This document shows positions 32,800 to 44,473 of a DNA stretch of 64,000 bases, one piece after another. Position numbers and translations under genes: made by a program. This DNA comes from Undaria pinnatifida (taxonomy: Eukaryota; Sar; Phaeophyceae; Laminariales; Alariaceae): positions 233,501 through 297,500 of the forward strand of contig JABAKD010000019.1 of NCBI GenBank assembly GCA_012845835.1. The letters run 5' to 3'. Within the stretch, counting starts at the first letter, position 1. The number at the start of each line of letters is the position of its first letter. The notes beneath the pieces were generated by a model. The model was not told the DNA's origin, did no database searches, and saw nothing but the letters and a program-made list of their open reading frames with translations.

Positions 32800-33990
32800 T
32801 CTCCTATCCCCATATGGCCGGAGTACGAGCGGAAATTGGTGTCACAATGAATGGTGACTGTGTGGCCGTTTGACGACCAAAGGCTGCTAGGGAGTTCAAG
32901 GTCAAGCAGTGCCCAGAAACATTCGACACGTCAAGAGTAGATCGTCTGATCGACAGGACGTTGAGGGTGGATCTGCCGGGTTGTTGTCGCTCGAGGGTGG
33001 CGCTGCAACCGTCGTGGTTGGCGTCACAGTACAACAAGCGAAACGGGCGTTAACCGCCGGCGACAGCGTCTATAACAGGAAAGACCAAAGGTCCGTGAGG
33101 TGACGAGGCCGCGGCAAGGGTGTTGGGTGATGCCTTCTATGGCCGGAGTCGTAATGATGTGAAGCCTCGCATATTCACAGTCGTGATGAGGCGTACGCGT
33201 GTTATCGAGGTATTACGGTAGCAGCCAACGCCGCCGAGAAGAGCACGGACTTGCCTCGCGCTGGTCGGCATCGACGTGTTGGTGATGGGAGCTACCTTGC
33301 CCGCGACAAAGAGAACGCGGCGAGAGAGATCGTACAGCTCGAACATTCACGATGGGTGCCACAAGGTTTAACCTTTAGTGGGGGTACGGTTCAAGTTGTG
33401 GCTTTGAAAGCGTTCGATAAGGGATCAGGAGTTTTTTGTGTTCGTGGTATGATCTGAATGTAAGTCAGCGACGTGGTCAAGTTGGGGGGCATTTCCTCCG
33501 GGGCGTATGCTAGTTTCCTCGGACCCACGCCACGGTAGGCGGGGTAACCCTTTTTACACTACCGTGCATAGGTCACTAGCACTAGCGACCGTTTACCGCT
33601 CTCGAAGTCGAGAGCGTGAAATAACCCATTCGATGGCGGTAGATACATCGATAAGAAACCCGCGAGATCTTACGAGTTGTAAATATGTAGGACACACTCT
33701 TTCGCGAGGGGACTCGACAGAAATTAAAGCCCCGAAAGGCGGCCCTCTATGATAGCGTATAGCCGTGGTCGTTGACTACCTGCATGAACCAACCGACGGA
33801 GTCGCAGCTTCTCTGGGGCACGGCGAGTCGCTCATGAAATAGACCAGGCTTGCAAGGGGTGGTGAGGGGAATGGCATCTCCCACGCTGGTAATCTGATGA
33901 AACGACAAAACGAGCTCAAACAGCGGAAAGGGGCTTTTTCTACCCAGCCAGGGTGTCGAAGGCCCTGATGTTGTGGAGGCCGGCAAGCTG
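32800..33990 (-). pseudogene. second gypsy pol fragment: RT and RNase H, heavily decayed
   Basis: On the minus strand a degraded RT palm is visible (LSFHQI, DAIPLTTPCKPGLF, VPQRSC..GWF, 33,747-33,930). About 300 bp of unrelated or eroded DNA follows, then SLIERFQSHNLN and the RT thumb KVAPITNTSMPTSARQVRAL (33,190-33,310). An RNase H start comes next, LYCDANHDGCSATLE..RSTLD (32,915-33,037). Stops and frameshifts are frequent. It lies outside the 13-kb element, same strand, without LTRs that I can see. The catalytic YxDD motif of RT was not found and may be lost in the gap. Confidence 0.65.
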
Positions 33991-34621
33991 CTCTAGGAGG
34001 CTGATAGTTTGAACCATATTATGAGGACAGCAATGATTTCCTTCTGTATGGCGACCATGATGTTGGATTAGTACCAGACAAACCGTTGGACAAGTCCCGT
34101 GGAAAGGCATCATGGCGATGGTTGGTTCGATGGCATAAGAGCGTGAGGTACATAGGTAGATGAAGCGAGTGCTACGGCGGCAATAATGTGTAATTTACAG
34201 GCATTGGGAAGCACTTATCGTAAACATAGTTAAGGGGGTCGAGCCATAGTTCAGTTCATACCGGAGAATAATGACACCCTAACCACCAACCAGGCGCGCT
34301 GCCCAGTCAGGGCCATACAGGTGATGCACTTCTCGCTGTGAAGTTGGGTGGATGCCACGACGATTATCACGTGGCTTTGCTGAAGGAGGAGAAGTAATAC
34401 CAAACCCTTTCTGTTTCATCTTCGATATCCGAGTTCGCGAGATAAGTTGTGGTGGGCACGGCCGGATCTCCGGCTATGTGTATGGGGGTGGGTGCGCATG
34501 GAGTGGAGTACGCTGGGGTCCATGTATATAAGTTTCTTTCAAATCACTGCAAGCAGGGGCATGCTTGCTCGGACATGCCGAGTGTGCGTTAGAGGATTCC
34601 GATTCTGGGGTGCTCCGTAAT
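33991..34621. other. no gene recognised
   Basis: It probably contains more eroded pol sequence, but I cannot support individual motifs. Confidence 0.3.
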
Positions 34622-34889
34622 GACTAAGGCTACGGTAGGGGGTGTACCCCCGTTTTCACTGGTGTGTTTGAGCCACTCGCACGAGTGACTCTGTACCCCA
34701 CGGATGAAAATGATTTAGGCACTTGTTTTGGCGCAGCTTAGATCGCCTTTGCATTGCGGGTTGATTTCGTCGATGTAAAACTTGAAGAATACGTAAGATC
34801 GCACAGGAACAAAGGGGTTACTCGCGCGAGTGACCCCAGCCACTGAAATAAAAGGCCCAAAAGGGGACCCCCCTACCGTAGCCTGGGTC
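34622..34889 (-). mobile_element. MITE-1, copy 1
   Basis: A 268-bp non-coding element with inverted ends of the form GAC-NAGGCTACGGTAGGGG. A second copy of 269 bp lies at 62,131-62,399 in the opposite orientation. Inner blocks shared by both include ACTCGCGCGAGT palindromes and CAATGC-A-G-TGATC-ACGCTGCG-like sequence. No clear target duplication remains at this copy. Confidence 0.75.
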
Positions 34890-35883
34890 GTATCGTAACA
34901 CATTGCAATATTAGGAAAGACATTGAATGTTGGAATCCTACCACTTCCTTCTATGTGTTCTGTGTGATGAATATTCAAGTTTGGTTCGGGGGGCGGGCTC
35001 TTCAGCTTCCCAGTTCGATTCTTGATGTATGTGTACAGCCCTTCGAGCGTTCTAGCGTCAGGTCCTCACGTTCAAATGTGTTGGCTTCTGTAAGATACTA
35101 ACGTAGTCGAGGTTCATGCATTATCGAATAGTGTTCGCCAACGGCATGTTGTTGAAGCACTCTCCGTGCTGTTGGGCAAGCTCAGTCAATTCTCCGATGC
35201 CGGCAAGATACGCTTAGCGCGTGGGTTAGACGTGTACGTCTGGCTGGAGCACTAATCGTCGTCGACGATGTCAGCGTGCACGCTTGTAGGCTTGGGTCGA
35301 GACCCAATCACATTGATTAGCGCCCGCCAGGATCTTCGAGCAGAGAGACTTGTGTTTTTCGCGGCCGACCAAGGCTTTAGAAGGCGTGGTGAGCCATACG
35401 TTGACTATTTAGAGTGCGCTAGGGGACCACGAACGAACGTTCTCGAGAGCAATGCCGCGCTAGGGGGTCCCCAACGCGATATGTGCTAAGGAACCGCCGC
35501 GCTGGGAAACCGGCAAGGTAATTTGGGCATCGGGACAATCGAGTTTGGAGACGGCTAAAGCGAAATTTCACCTGAAATGTTTAGTGTAAAAACCCTCGCG
35601 ACATGACACAACTTCGTTTCAACTTCGACAGCAGCGGACCTTCACCGCAGAGCGTGGTGATCACGAAACAAAAAACCATTATCTGTGAAGGCAATTGCAC
35701 GTACATTTTTAGCTAGGTCAAATTATAAATTTTGTATTACGGCTGATCGGTCAACCGGCACGGCTTTGAAGGCTGCAGCAAAGAAACAATATAATGTCTT
35801 GGATTTCCCCAACAAATTTTGACACAGAGACGAAACACTGGCTCGTGCCCCAACCCGGACGCATGGAATTAACCTTTTAGGTT
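34890..35883. other. no gene recognised
   Basis: The frame at 35,268-35,489 (plus) has no domain. No repeat partner was seen in the window. Confidence 0.35.
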
Positions 35884-36120
35884 AAGGGGGGAGGAGAAGG
35901 AGGAGGAGGAGGAGGAGAAGGAGGAGGAGGAGGAGGAGGAGGAGGAGGAGGAGGAGGAGGAGGAACAGGAGGAGGAGGAACAGGAGGAGGATGAGAAGGA
36001 GGAGGAGGAGGAGGAGGAGGGGGAGGAGGAAGAGGAGGAGGAGGAGGAGAAAGAGGAGGAGGAGGAGGAGGAGGGGGAGGAGGAGAAAGAGAAGGAGGAG
36101 GAGAAAGAGGAGGAGGAGGA
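35884..36120 (+). repeat. GGA/GAA purine tract
   Basis: About 235 bp of almost pure purine built from GGA with GAA, GAG and CAGG interruptions. Such polypurine DNA can form triplex (H-DNA) structures. It lies just upstream of the exonuclease gene. The Ser-rich and Leu-rich antisense frames are translations of this repeat, not genes. Confidence 0.85.
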
Positions 36121-36148
36121 ATCGCCGATTCGGGAGGCGGTAGCGGTG

Positions 36149-36320
36149 TAGGAGAACGTCGGGAAAGGCAGCGTTGGCCACCGCCTGCTGTCTAAGGCAA
36201 TGCTGGAGGCAATGCAGGCCCATATATAGCACTGTAGGGGAAAGTCGGGGAAAGCGGCGGTGCCCACGGCCTACTATCTAAGTCAATGCGTAAGGCAATG
36301 CAGACGCAGATGTAAAACAT
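36149..36320 (+). repeat. 86-bp tandem duplication
   Basis: Two units (36,149 and 36,234) share GTAGG-GAA-GTCGG-AAAG, CTA-TATCTAAG-CAATGC and GGCAATGCAG. They may include the 5' end of the gene that follows, because one frame reads LLSKAMLEAMQAHI. Confidence 0.6.
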
Positions 36321-36750
36321 CTACCACACCATCGACGCTAACATTATCCGCAAGGGCGGATCTGTGGTGGCACCGCCTAGAGGAACAGGCCGTCTGCCGT
36401 ACAGTGGCCCCCTCACCCTTCCGAAGTGTCTGACCATGCAGACGGCTTTAGGTGCGTGAGACAAAAGAGGTATGAAGCTGGTTTATGTTCCCGATTGAAA
36501 ATGACATGGAGCCATAGGCTTACGTAGACACCGTTGGCGAACCGGTGACGGGCGCTATGATACTGTACTCCGTACTTGGCCACGACCACGGTCTAGGTAT
36601 CAAGAGCATTTCTAATCCGAGACGCAGGGGTAAGGGAAAACGTGATGTCTGGAGTCCGAAGAAGCCGCGCTGGGTGTTCATGGAGCACGACATCGCGTAC
36701 ATCACAGGTTTGCGTTGGGCACGCGACACGCTTAGTCTCTTCATGTTACC

Positions 36751-37095
36751 GTGAAAGACGGAATATAGCTAGAGCTGCAGACGTTAAGAAGTTTGTGGTG
36801 TTTTGTTTTCGTCGGTACTTGCCCCTTTGCCGCGACCCCCATTATACTACCACTGGGTTTAATGTGTACCGAGGTTACGACTATATATTTTTTTCGTTGT
36901 GGTTTTCGGCCACATCCCCTGTTTTCTTTGGCCTTGGTGCGTTGCGGCGAGAGGTGCGCATACTCCATCCTATGCCAACGAGGTGAATTAAACCTCTGCC
37001 CGTTTTACTGATTGTTTGACCGCCGATTGTGACCGCCGATTGTGACCGCTGATTTGTGACCGACGAGTGTGCGTGTTGTCCGTGTCTACCTGCAG
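36751..37095 (+). other. intron of the exonuclease gene
   Basis: It begins GTGAAAG and ends CTGCAG. Joining the flanks preserves the frame (phase 2). Inside, GACCGCCGATTGT is repeated about four times (37,018-37,066). Confidence 0.6.
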
Positions 37096-37885
37096 GTACA
37101 TATGTGACGGGTGTGTGACTCACAACACCACCGCAAAAGACTCGGAGAAGCGTGCAACGTCTTTCAAAACATGGGACCCCGCGTGCCTCGAACGCCTTCT
37201 GAGGTACGTCTCGAACGAGTTCCCTTTCATCCTCACGCATCAGTCGGGCATTGGCATTCGTCTTGTATACAGGCTCGCAGATAGCTTGGTCCATGGGAAG
37301 GGCTTCGACGCCGCTGCCAAGTGCATTGGACAGGTGAAGTTGGCATGGGGCGCAGGATACGTTGTGGCGATTCTCTGAATGTTATTTAGCGGGTGTATAC
37401 TGTCGCATCCTTGCGCAGACTACGCCGTGCTGAACGATCCCTCGCGGTGTGAACCCGCGGTGTTGCCGGTTGATATTTTGCGGCAGGCGCACTGGGCCAA
37501 GTACATGGTCGACCATCTGAAGCATGTATCGCTGGCCGAAACGCGGCGTTCGAGTCTCTTACGCGTGACGGGAGCGGCACCGGAACCACAAAGGTTTGGC
37601 GGTTTTGACGACCGGGCGAATTACTTCCGTGCGGAACTGTCAGACCACTACATGCTGGACATGTGGCGCATGTGGTTCTCGGCACTCCTCGTACTGGACG
37701 TGGAAACCGTGGCGTGGACGAGGGAGGATTATCTGCACCGCGTCCATTAGCGCTGGGATGGATGGATGCTTGATGGAGATGCTTAGTTCAAGTTCGCCAA
37801 GATCGTTCGCCTCCGACCAAGAGCGAGGGAGCAACGCACACGGCCAGTGTGCGGTATCTTCACCGTATATGACGGGTACGAGCAG

Positions 37886-38026
37886 GTAAGGCTTTTTGTG
37901 TATTTTGTAGGCTCTGTTGTCGGGCTATCGTTAGCGTCTGTACATTGTGTTTGTGTTTCGTCCGTGAACATCCTGTACTTGGACCTCCTTCCGGCGTCAA
38001 GCTTTTGTATCGGTGCCCGTGTCCAG
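37886..38026 (+). other. intron of the exonuclease gene
   Basis: A 141-bp intron from GTAAGG to TGTCCAG, phase 0, T/G-rich. It joins GIFTVYDGYEQ to VLWQKTMKSN. Confidence 0.65.
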
Positions 38027-38768
38027 GTACTGTGGCAGAAAACGATGAAGAGTAACTCTTTGATCGAGATCACCGGCGAGTTGAAGCTCCTTTCGCACGG
38101 TCACTGCATTCGCAGCGGCTTCAAGTTGCCCGTTCTGTAGAACTCACTTGATCCTTCGCACCCCATAGCTTTGATCGTTTGTGGTCGCATGTGGTCGGTC
38201 TAGAGCACAGAAATATTCCCTCACCACTCACGGCGTCCAGAACGATTGAAATATTTATATTTTTTAACAAGGATTGCGCCGCTTCGACCGCCGCCCGTCT
38301 CAATTTTTGCACCACCAGACGACTGCTGTGCTGACCGCCCGATGCTTCAGCGGGATATTCACGACCTCGAGGACGCAACAGGGATCAGCTTGTATTTGGA
38401 GGACAAGACGACCACTGTGGTTGAAACCGAGCAAGCTCGACAACATATACATTCCGTACCCGCCGCGTATCATGTTGGACTCCCTCGCCATCGCCATTGC
38501 AGTCAGTTTCCTCCGGGAGAGCACGAGCGAGGCGGAAGAAAATATTTTTCTTGGTGCAGACGTGGAGTGGGAGACGGGCGTTTCGGGGAGAAAAAAAGTG
38601 ATGACGATTCAGATAGGCCCCCTGCACGGCACGCCGTTCCCCTTCCACCTACAGAGGGGAACTTATGGGTTCACAAAGGACACGTTCCCTGCTCCTATCA
38701 AGGATCCGCTCGCAAAACCCAACATAATCGAGCTTAATCAACCAAGAGGATCGCCGCAAAACTCATTC

Positions 38769-38954
38769 GTACGTTGTCTGTCTATCCCCATATTTCAGTG
38801 AAAAAACGTTACCCGCGCGCGATAGCGTTTGTTACATCGACGGGCATGTGCGCGTCATCACTAAGCGTTCAAGATTTGTGGCAAGCGTATCTGCGTTTTG
38901 CGTAAAATATCTGCACTCGGTTATGTACATGCCTAATAAACTTCCGAATGCAAG
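38769..38954 (+). other. intron of the exonuclease gene
   Basis: A 186-bp intron from GTACGT to GCAAG, phase 0. It joins the first half of the exonuclease domain to AAASLLDEPSAQVGVGI. Confidence 0.6.
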
Positions 38955-39472
38955 GCGGCCGCGTCCCTGCTCGATGAACCGTCTGCGCAGGTTGGTGTCG
39001 GCATCAAAACGGATGCTACGCGCATCTTCAGCGACTATATCGTTGAGGGGGTGAACACCGAAGTCTTGCGCTCGCTCGCCAAGTCCAACTTGGTAGCGAC
39101 CTCGTCTCAGTCATTTGCTGGCATGACATCGTGCCTGCTGGGGAAGCATCTGCCGAAGGACACCATCCGGTTCTCCCGCTGGGCGAAGTTTACTCTCAGC
39201 AACGCACAATGGTACTACGCTTGCATAGACCTGCGATCGGTCTTTCTGTACAAAACGACCATGGACTTCGACGACCCCATCGCCTCTGCGGCCCCTGCAA
39301 CTGAGGACCTGGTTTCTTGTTTGAAGGCCTGTGATAAAGACAGTATCCTGTAAACACTCCATCAACCATTATGTCGGCACAATAATCCGCGAAATGCAAT
39401 ATCCCCCATCGTTTTTTCTTCTTCACGATAAATTTTGAAATTCAAGTCGAGTTAGATGACGAACCGATCACA

Positions 39473-39676
39473 ATGGTGACGGCAGTAGCGACGACAGTGG
39501 TGACGACAGTGGTGAAGATAGTGGTGACGACAGTGGTGACGACATTGGTGACGATATTAGTAACGACAGTGGTGACGACGGTGGTGACGACAGTGGTGAC
39601 GATAGTGGTGACGATAGTGGTGACGACAGTGGTGACGACGGTGGTGACGACGGTGGTGACAACAGTGGTGACGACC
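39473..39676 (+). repeat. GGTGACGACAGT minisatellite encoding an acidic linker
   Basis: Nine- and twelve-bp units built from GGTGACGAC and AGTGGTGAC. In the frame of the surrounding gene they encode (S/G)GDD repeats ending PKPK, next to a perfect GTGAGT donor at 39,687. The other frame gives Val-Thr repeats, which I regard as a shadow. Confidence 0.7.
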
Positions 39677-40323
39677 CCAAGCCTAAGTGAGTTTCCAAAC
39701 ATTTTTTTCGTGTTTTTTTTTACCCTAAAATCAAGTTATTTAGATCAACCCTTGGTCTGGTCGGGTAAAACGGGCGCTTGTTTCGACGAAACCACGAATT
39801 TATCGCGAAACATAGTTTTTCTTCAGCATAATAATATAAAACTAGGCTTGGAAGAGCCGAGGGAAATCGGCCTCAGCCATAAAATTCGAAATCGCAGACT
39901 AAGTTCCCCGTTTTAAACCGATACTAACTGAAGTCGCCAACTGGTCTTTGCTGGTATTTTTGTCACGATTGTTACTTGAGTATTATGTGAAACATTAAGA
40001 AGATGACGAATTCGGACGCCTGTCCAGGTCCGCCTTACAAAAGGGAACATGATTCATCTAAAACATGCACCCCCCAAGACAAGCTCAACGAGGTTATACA
40101 GTCAGTAATCCAACTTTAACGACCTCCACCTGGGCACGAGCATATGAGTGTTTCTGTATTTTGAAACAACCCTCCCAAGCACGAGATAAGTCCATGTAAA
40201 TGTTGATATTTGTTGCTAACTGCACGGATCACACGTAACCGTAACACTGGACGAGTCGTCCTTCGAGTGAACCTCGAATAATTACCCTTGTCCTTTCCCG
40301 CCGTCGCCCTTGCCCCCCTCTGT

Positions 40324-40656
40324 TTAATAGGTGCGCCTGTACAACTCCAGCCACTGTTCTCGCGTGGCGATCGGTGCTCTGGTTAGTGATAGCACAGCAT
40401 CAAGATCTGATGGTCTCCGTTGTTGGAAAAATTGAACGAAACTACTCGGGCAAAGTGGGGAATGCCTTTGGTTGATGGTCGAGATCACGGAGGCGATAGT
40501 CTCAATCACTTTCGTCCCGCACGCTAAAGCGCCGCCGACACCCTTGTCCGGGGAGGGCTGGCCAACGACGAGGAAGCGTTGTGGCGTACGACAGGCAGCA
40601 CCCACATCAGCACGCCGAAGACGTGGCGCCGCGTACGAGACTCCTACCTCTCGCAC
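40324..40656 (-). CDS. hypothetical ORF, 110 aa, inside a host intron
   Basis: An intact minus-strand frame lies within the 1.1-kb intron 39687-40814 of the exonuclease gene. The composition looks protein-like (SFVQFFQQRRPSDLDAVLS, ATREQWLELYRRTY) but I recognise no family. It could be a fragment of a mobile element inserted in the intron, or chance. Confidence 0.2.
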   Translation of the reverse strand: MREVGVSYAAPRLRRADVGAACRTPQRFLVVGQPSPDKGVGGALACGTKVIETIASVISTINQRHSPLCPSSFVQFFQQRRPSDLDAVLSLTRAPIATREQWLELYRRTY

Positions 40657-43600
40657 GACAGATCAGCGCACAGCTTGAGTCAATGAGGAGGGAAGTGCAG
40701 TGGCGGAGGCTAGCATGCTGTTCCGGCAGGGGGGAGGGTGTGGCGGTGGGGGAGGGGGGGGGGGAGCACACGAGAGCGAGTCACCGCAGGCTACTGAGCG
40801 TCCCTCTTTTCAAGGTTAGAATTGTGGGACGTAAGCAACGTCCGCATGCCGGATGCCTACAAGCCACCGCTGCACGGCGTTGTGGACGACGATGGTGTGG
40901 AGTACACGGATGACTTCAACTACGACGATCTTCCTGACGGAGATAATCGTGCAGGAAATAGGTGGTTCGTTGATCGTTAACGAAACACCGCAGTTATAGA
41001 TTAATGAATGCACGCAAATGGCCCTCATCCATGTGTATGTTTGTTACTTGTCATGGAGTCTTTGACACTGCTGATGCAAGCGAACGGTATTTTACTAGCG
41101 TTTGCGTGGGATTGAAACTTCGAACTCTTGGTCGTCTACGATCACGTTGACCGCATCATGACCTGTTGTACCGCCAGATGACACTGATGACGAAGGCAAC
41201 GACGCTGCAGGTGGGGCCGAAGAATACAGCAGGTGGTTGGGTCTATTTCGCGAGGACGACGAAGCCCTAGGCCAAGCGCGCCTAAACGACAACGATGTCC
41301 AGGCAAGCAGTGTGTCCGGATTTTTCGTAGTAGTAAAACAGCAGTATGTGAGGGCGTCCAGTTATCGGTGATTATGTTGCCAACCTGCTGTCGCGTACGA
41401 GATGTGCTTAGGTTGGCGGGGTACCCTTGACGTTGTTGTCTTAGTCGCCGATAGAGCTTTCCTCACGTGACCAACTACCCAATAGTCGGAAAAATGTTTT
41501 CCGCTATTGGCGACAGGCCTGTTTAGCGTTCATGGCGTTGTGTGTTGTGTTGCGCGTACCATGTTTGAAATATTTTTTTTGTTATGCTACGACCTTGAAA
41601 AAGAAAAAAGGTACCCCGCGATAGTGTCACCACTTTTGCCTCCATCAGCATTACTTTGTGTCCTCATCGTTTGGTCCCCAACGTAGGGCGTAGCGTCGAT
41701 CGCGGGTGCTGCAAACGCCACCACGGCCTCGGATACTTCCACGGCATCAGGCGCTGATGATGCGCTTATCACGACCTCAAGCCCTGCAGAAACATCGGGC
41801 ACCGCACGTGTGGCACACACCATGTTTGTGCGATTGAACGTGCTTCACGGAGTGACGCGTACCCTCAAGCTAGTGCCTAAGGCACTCGGAGCTTGTCTAT
41901 CGCTCACAGCCACCCTCCGTGATGCGTTCTTCATGGTCAACAATGACGATCTCCTTGCAACGGAGCGTGTACTGGCGAACGAGGGAGAAACTGATGCCGA
42001 AATCGTGGCGATGAAGGATACGAACTGGTGTTTATCTTGCGGAACGCGACACGCCGTGTTCCGGACTCACTCGTCATCTTGCGACGGTTTAACGCGGTGA
42101 TGAAAGCCTATAAGGACATCGTAGATCCCAACAGTGGCCGAGTGCTTCGGGCCGCTGCAGCAAAAGGCCGTTGACCTGGTACGCGAGCACATAAAGCGTG
42201 GGTGCTTCAGTGACCCAGACGGGATACCGCTGTACTTCGAACGGGGCAAGTCATCGTTGGGGCTTCCGTCTTCTTGTTGCGTTCGTGGGACCAACAGCAC
42301 GGAGGAAAATAGCAGTTGCTTGCTAGCCCGGGGGGTGGGTAGCTAGTTTTTCTACAGTACATAGCTACAGCAGTGGTGGGAACGTACCTTTTATCATGAA
42401 TTGTGGAACTTGGTAAAGCGCGCGCGCTTCTCGTGTGTACAACAGTTGCTGTTCACCTGAAATCGACCTAAATTTTCCGAAATCGTTTTCGCCCCACGAA
42501 ACAATCAAACGATCTGGCACGAAATATTCTCTGCCCCTCTTTGTTGCATCACTCATGTTCAGGGCTATCACCGGTACCTTTGCACCTTCGTCGCAAATTC
42601 TGCGCATCCCCGTGGGTGGCGCACTCTGTCTTGATTAAGTTCAACCACCGGTGGAATATCAACATGGCGGTCGCCAACTGCGGTATGTTAGCAGATATTG
42701 GGGCTTTAGCCACCCGTACATGACTGACCTGATCCAGTGTATCACGCCACCGTGGTATCCTGGGCGACCGCTCTACTCGAAATGGCTTGGGCCGGCTGCT
42801 GTTGAGGACGACGTTGAGAGGGTTGGCTTGGCGGCTAGTGTATTGACCTTCGATGGCAAGCCGGTGGAGGCGGCGGTAGAGGATTTTTTGCAGCCTGAAG
42901 CGAGTGATAACGAAGGTACGGTCGCCACCGGCACGGACCGTATCGATCAGCGCCCTCCTGTCCAGCAGGTTCTACCCTCCGCAACGCACTATACTGCCCT
43001 CATGGACCACACTGTGCCAAATACGCCAATACCATGGCGGCTGCGAAGAAAAAACCCAAGGACGAGTACTTGCAGTACGTTTGACCCCAAGGAGGGGCAT
43101 CGGCGCGCGATCAGCAGAAGTTACACCCTCCGAGGTGGTCAGCGGACTGGAAGTTAGGGTTGTGTGTTTTCGGAGAAGAATGGTAAGTTGTTCGGGATCA
43201 GCAGGAAGGCAGCCAGCCAACTGCAGAGCTACGCTTCAACGTTTGCATAATAACATGCGAACATCGTCAACACCATGGTTCGCGTTCAGGAACGCAGCGG
43301 GGGCATGTGAGGGAGACGAGGCAGCAAGCATTGGCGCAGAGTTTCTGCAATTCCGTCGCCACGCCACAAATGCCTGCTTCTGAACCCTCCGCTCGGATCT
43401 CGTTGGGTTCATCCGTGGTGGCGGCCGGGGCGGCGGGGGCGGGGGCAGCGGAACCTATCGAAAGTGGGCGTCGCCATGAGAGAGCGGGCGGGGGGGATGG
43501 TGATCGTGTACCCGTCAACAAATTCAGAGTTTGCCGAATCTGCGGACACCACAAGGGTGCATGGTCTCAGCCCCACCCTGAACCCCGCTCGGGACAATTC

Positions 43601-43829
43601 CGTTGTACAATGCCTGCTGACCAGTCGTGCCCACAGACCGATAAGGTGTACGTCAAGCGTACAAGAAAAAGGCGTTACCGCCCTGCGAACTCCTCGTGTG
43701 CCTTGGCTCGTACGAAAAATCTTGACAAATGCAGGCGTGGTCGAACGAGGACTGTGTGTGCGTACGTAGATCGAGCGAACCAGGCGGAGGCTGACGGCCT
43801 TCTGCTAACACAAACGTTGAACAAATAAC

Positions 43830-44473
43830 GCCTGTTATGAAGGGTTTGGTGAAAATCTCGCTGCTGAATGGTTGGTGGTTTGGCGCCGGGGCTTTGTTTA
43901 CACCGCTCAAAAACTAGGTGGTTCCGTTTCTTGGGGCAAGGCGTTTTCTTGAAAAGGACCAGATGGCTGTACCTCGTAGATGGTAAATGCAGTAAAGTTT
44001 GTCTAGTGTGATAGACTAAACGTTGTGGACGAGTCGAACGAGATGGCCCGGTACACAATAGTTCGATGATTAACTCATGTTTGATCGTTATTAAAATTTG
44101 TCACTACATGGTTGCATTCTACAGAGGTGCTTTTATTATTTGCTTTTGTCGCGCTCTTTTGGTCTTTTGTCTATTTTTTATTTGTTGACTACTTTGACCA
44201 CCTCGCCCGGACAAGCCTTTGCCTGCAACACATACAGAATTGCAAATGATTGTATTTTATACATCGACACAATCAATTTGTCCGCCCAGTGCCATAGATT
44301 GAAAAGTGAAAAACCGCTTTGCAACCGGACTTTATCTCCAGAGGTATCCACTTTTAGTTGAACTCGACTTGTTGTGTCGCTGTGAAGCTTATTCTTGCTC
44401 TCTTCCATCAATAAAATCAACAGATAATATAAATAAAAACCAAAAAATATCGTGCTGTTGTTGTTGGTGCGTA
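43830..44473. other. AT-rich gene-free stretch
   Basis: The 3' flank of the exonuclease gene. There are T-rich tracts, no domain and no repeat partner. Confidence 0.4.

Larger units (their letters stand above)
36340..43829 (+). pseudogene. large multi-exon gene with RNase D/WRN-like 3'-5' exonuclease, probably degraded
   Basis: Exons in order: to 36750 (AYVDTVGEPVTGAMILYSVLG); 37096-about 37350 (YICDGC..KTWDPACLERL, FPFILTHQSGIG); about 37420-37885; 38027-about 38130; about 38320-38768 (DDCCADRPMLQ; exonuclease I motif GADVEW, then VMTIQIGP); 38955-about 39355 (VGVGIKTDATRIF, LLGKHLPKD, exonuclease III motif YYACID); acidic GDD-repeat linker ending at 39686; 40815-about 40940; about 41170-41310; about 41690-43140 (LRDAFF, GCFSDPDGIPLYF, RGTNSTE, ITPPWYPGRPLY); Cys tail CRICGHHKGAW..C..C with stop near 43,829. 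Introns 36751-37095, 37886-38026, 38769-38954 and 39687-40814 are GT-AG and keep phase. Frameshifts near 38,430, 42,025, 42,130 and 42,690 and three in-frame TAGs suggest decay. It resembles large eukaryotic proteins joining a Cys-rich domain to a nuclease; substrate unknown. Confidence 0.6.

Noticed and set aside
34715-34978. 87-residue minus-strand ORF
   Set aside because: It runs across the end of MITE-1 and is not kept in the other MITE copy.
35869-36267. Ser-rich and Leu-rich minus-strand ORFs
   Set aside because: Translations of the GGA/GAA microsatellite.
39473-39916. Val-Thr-repeat ORF, 147 residues
   Set aside because: Another frame of the GGTGACGACAGT array. The acidic frame fits the surrounding exons and ends at a splice donor.
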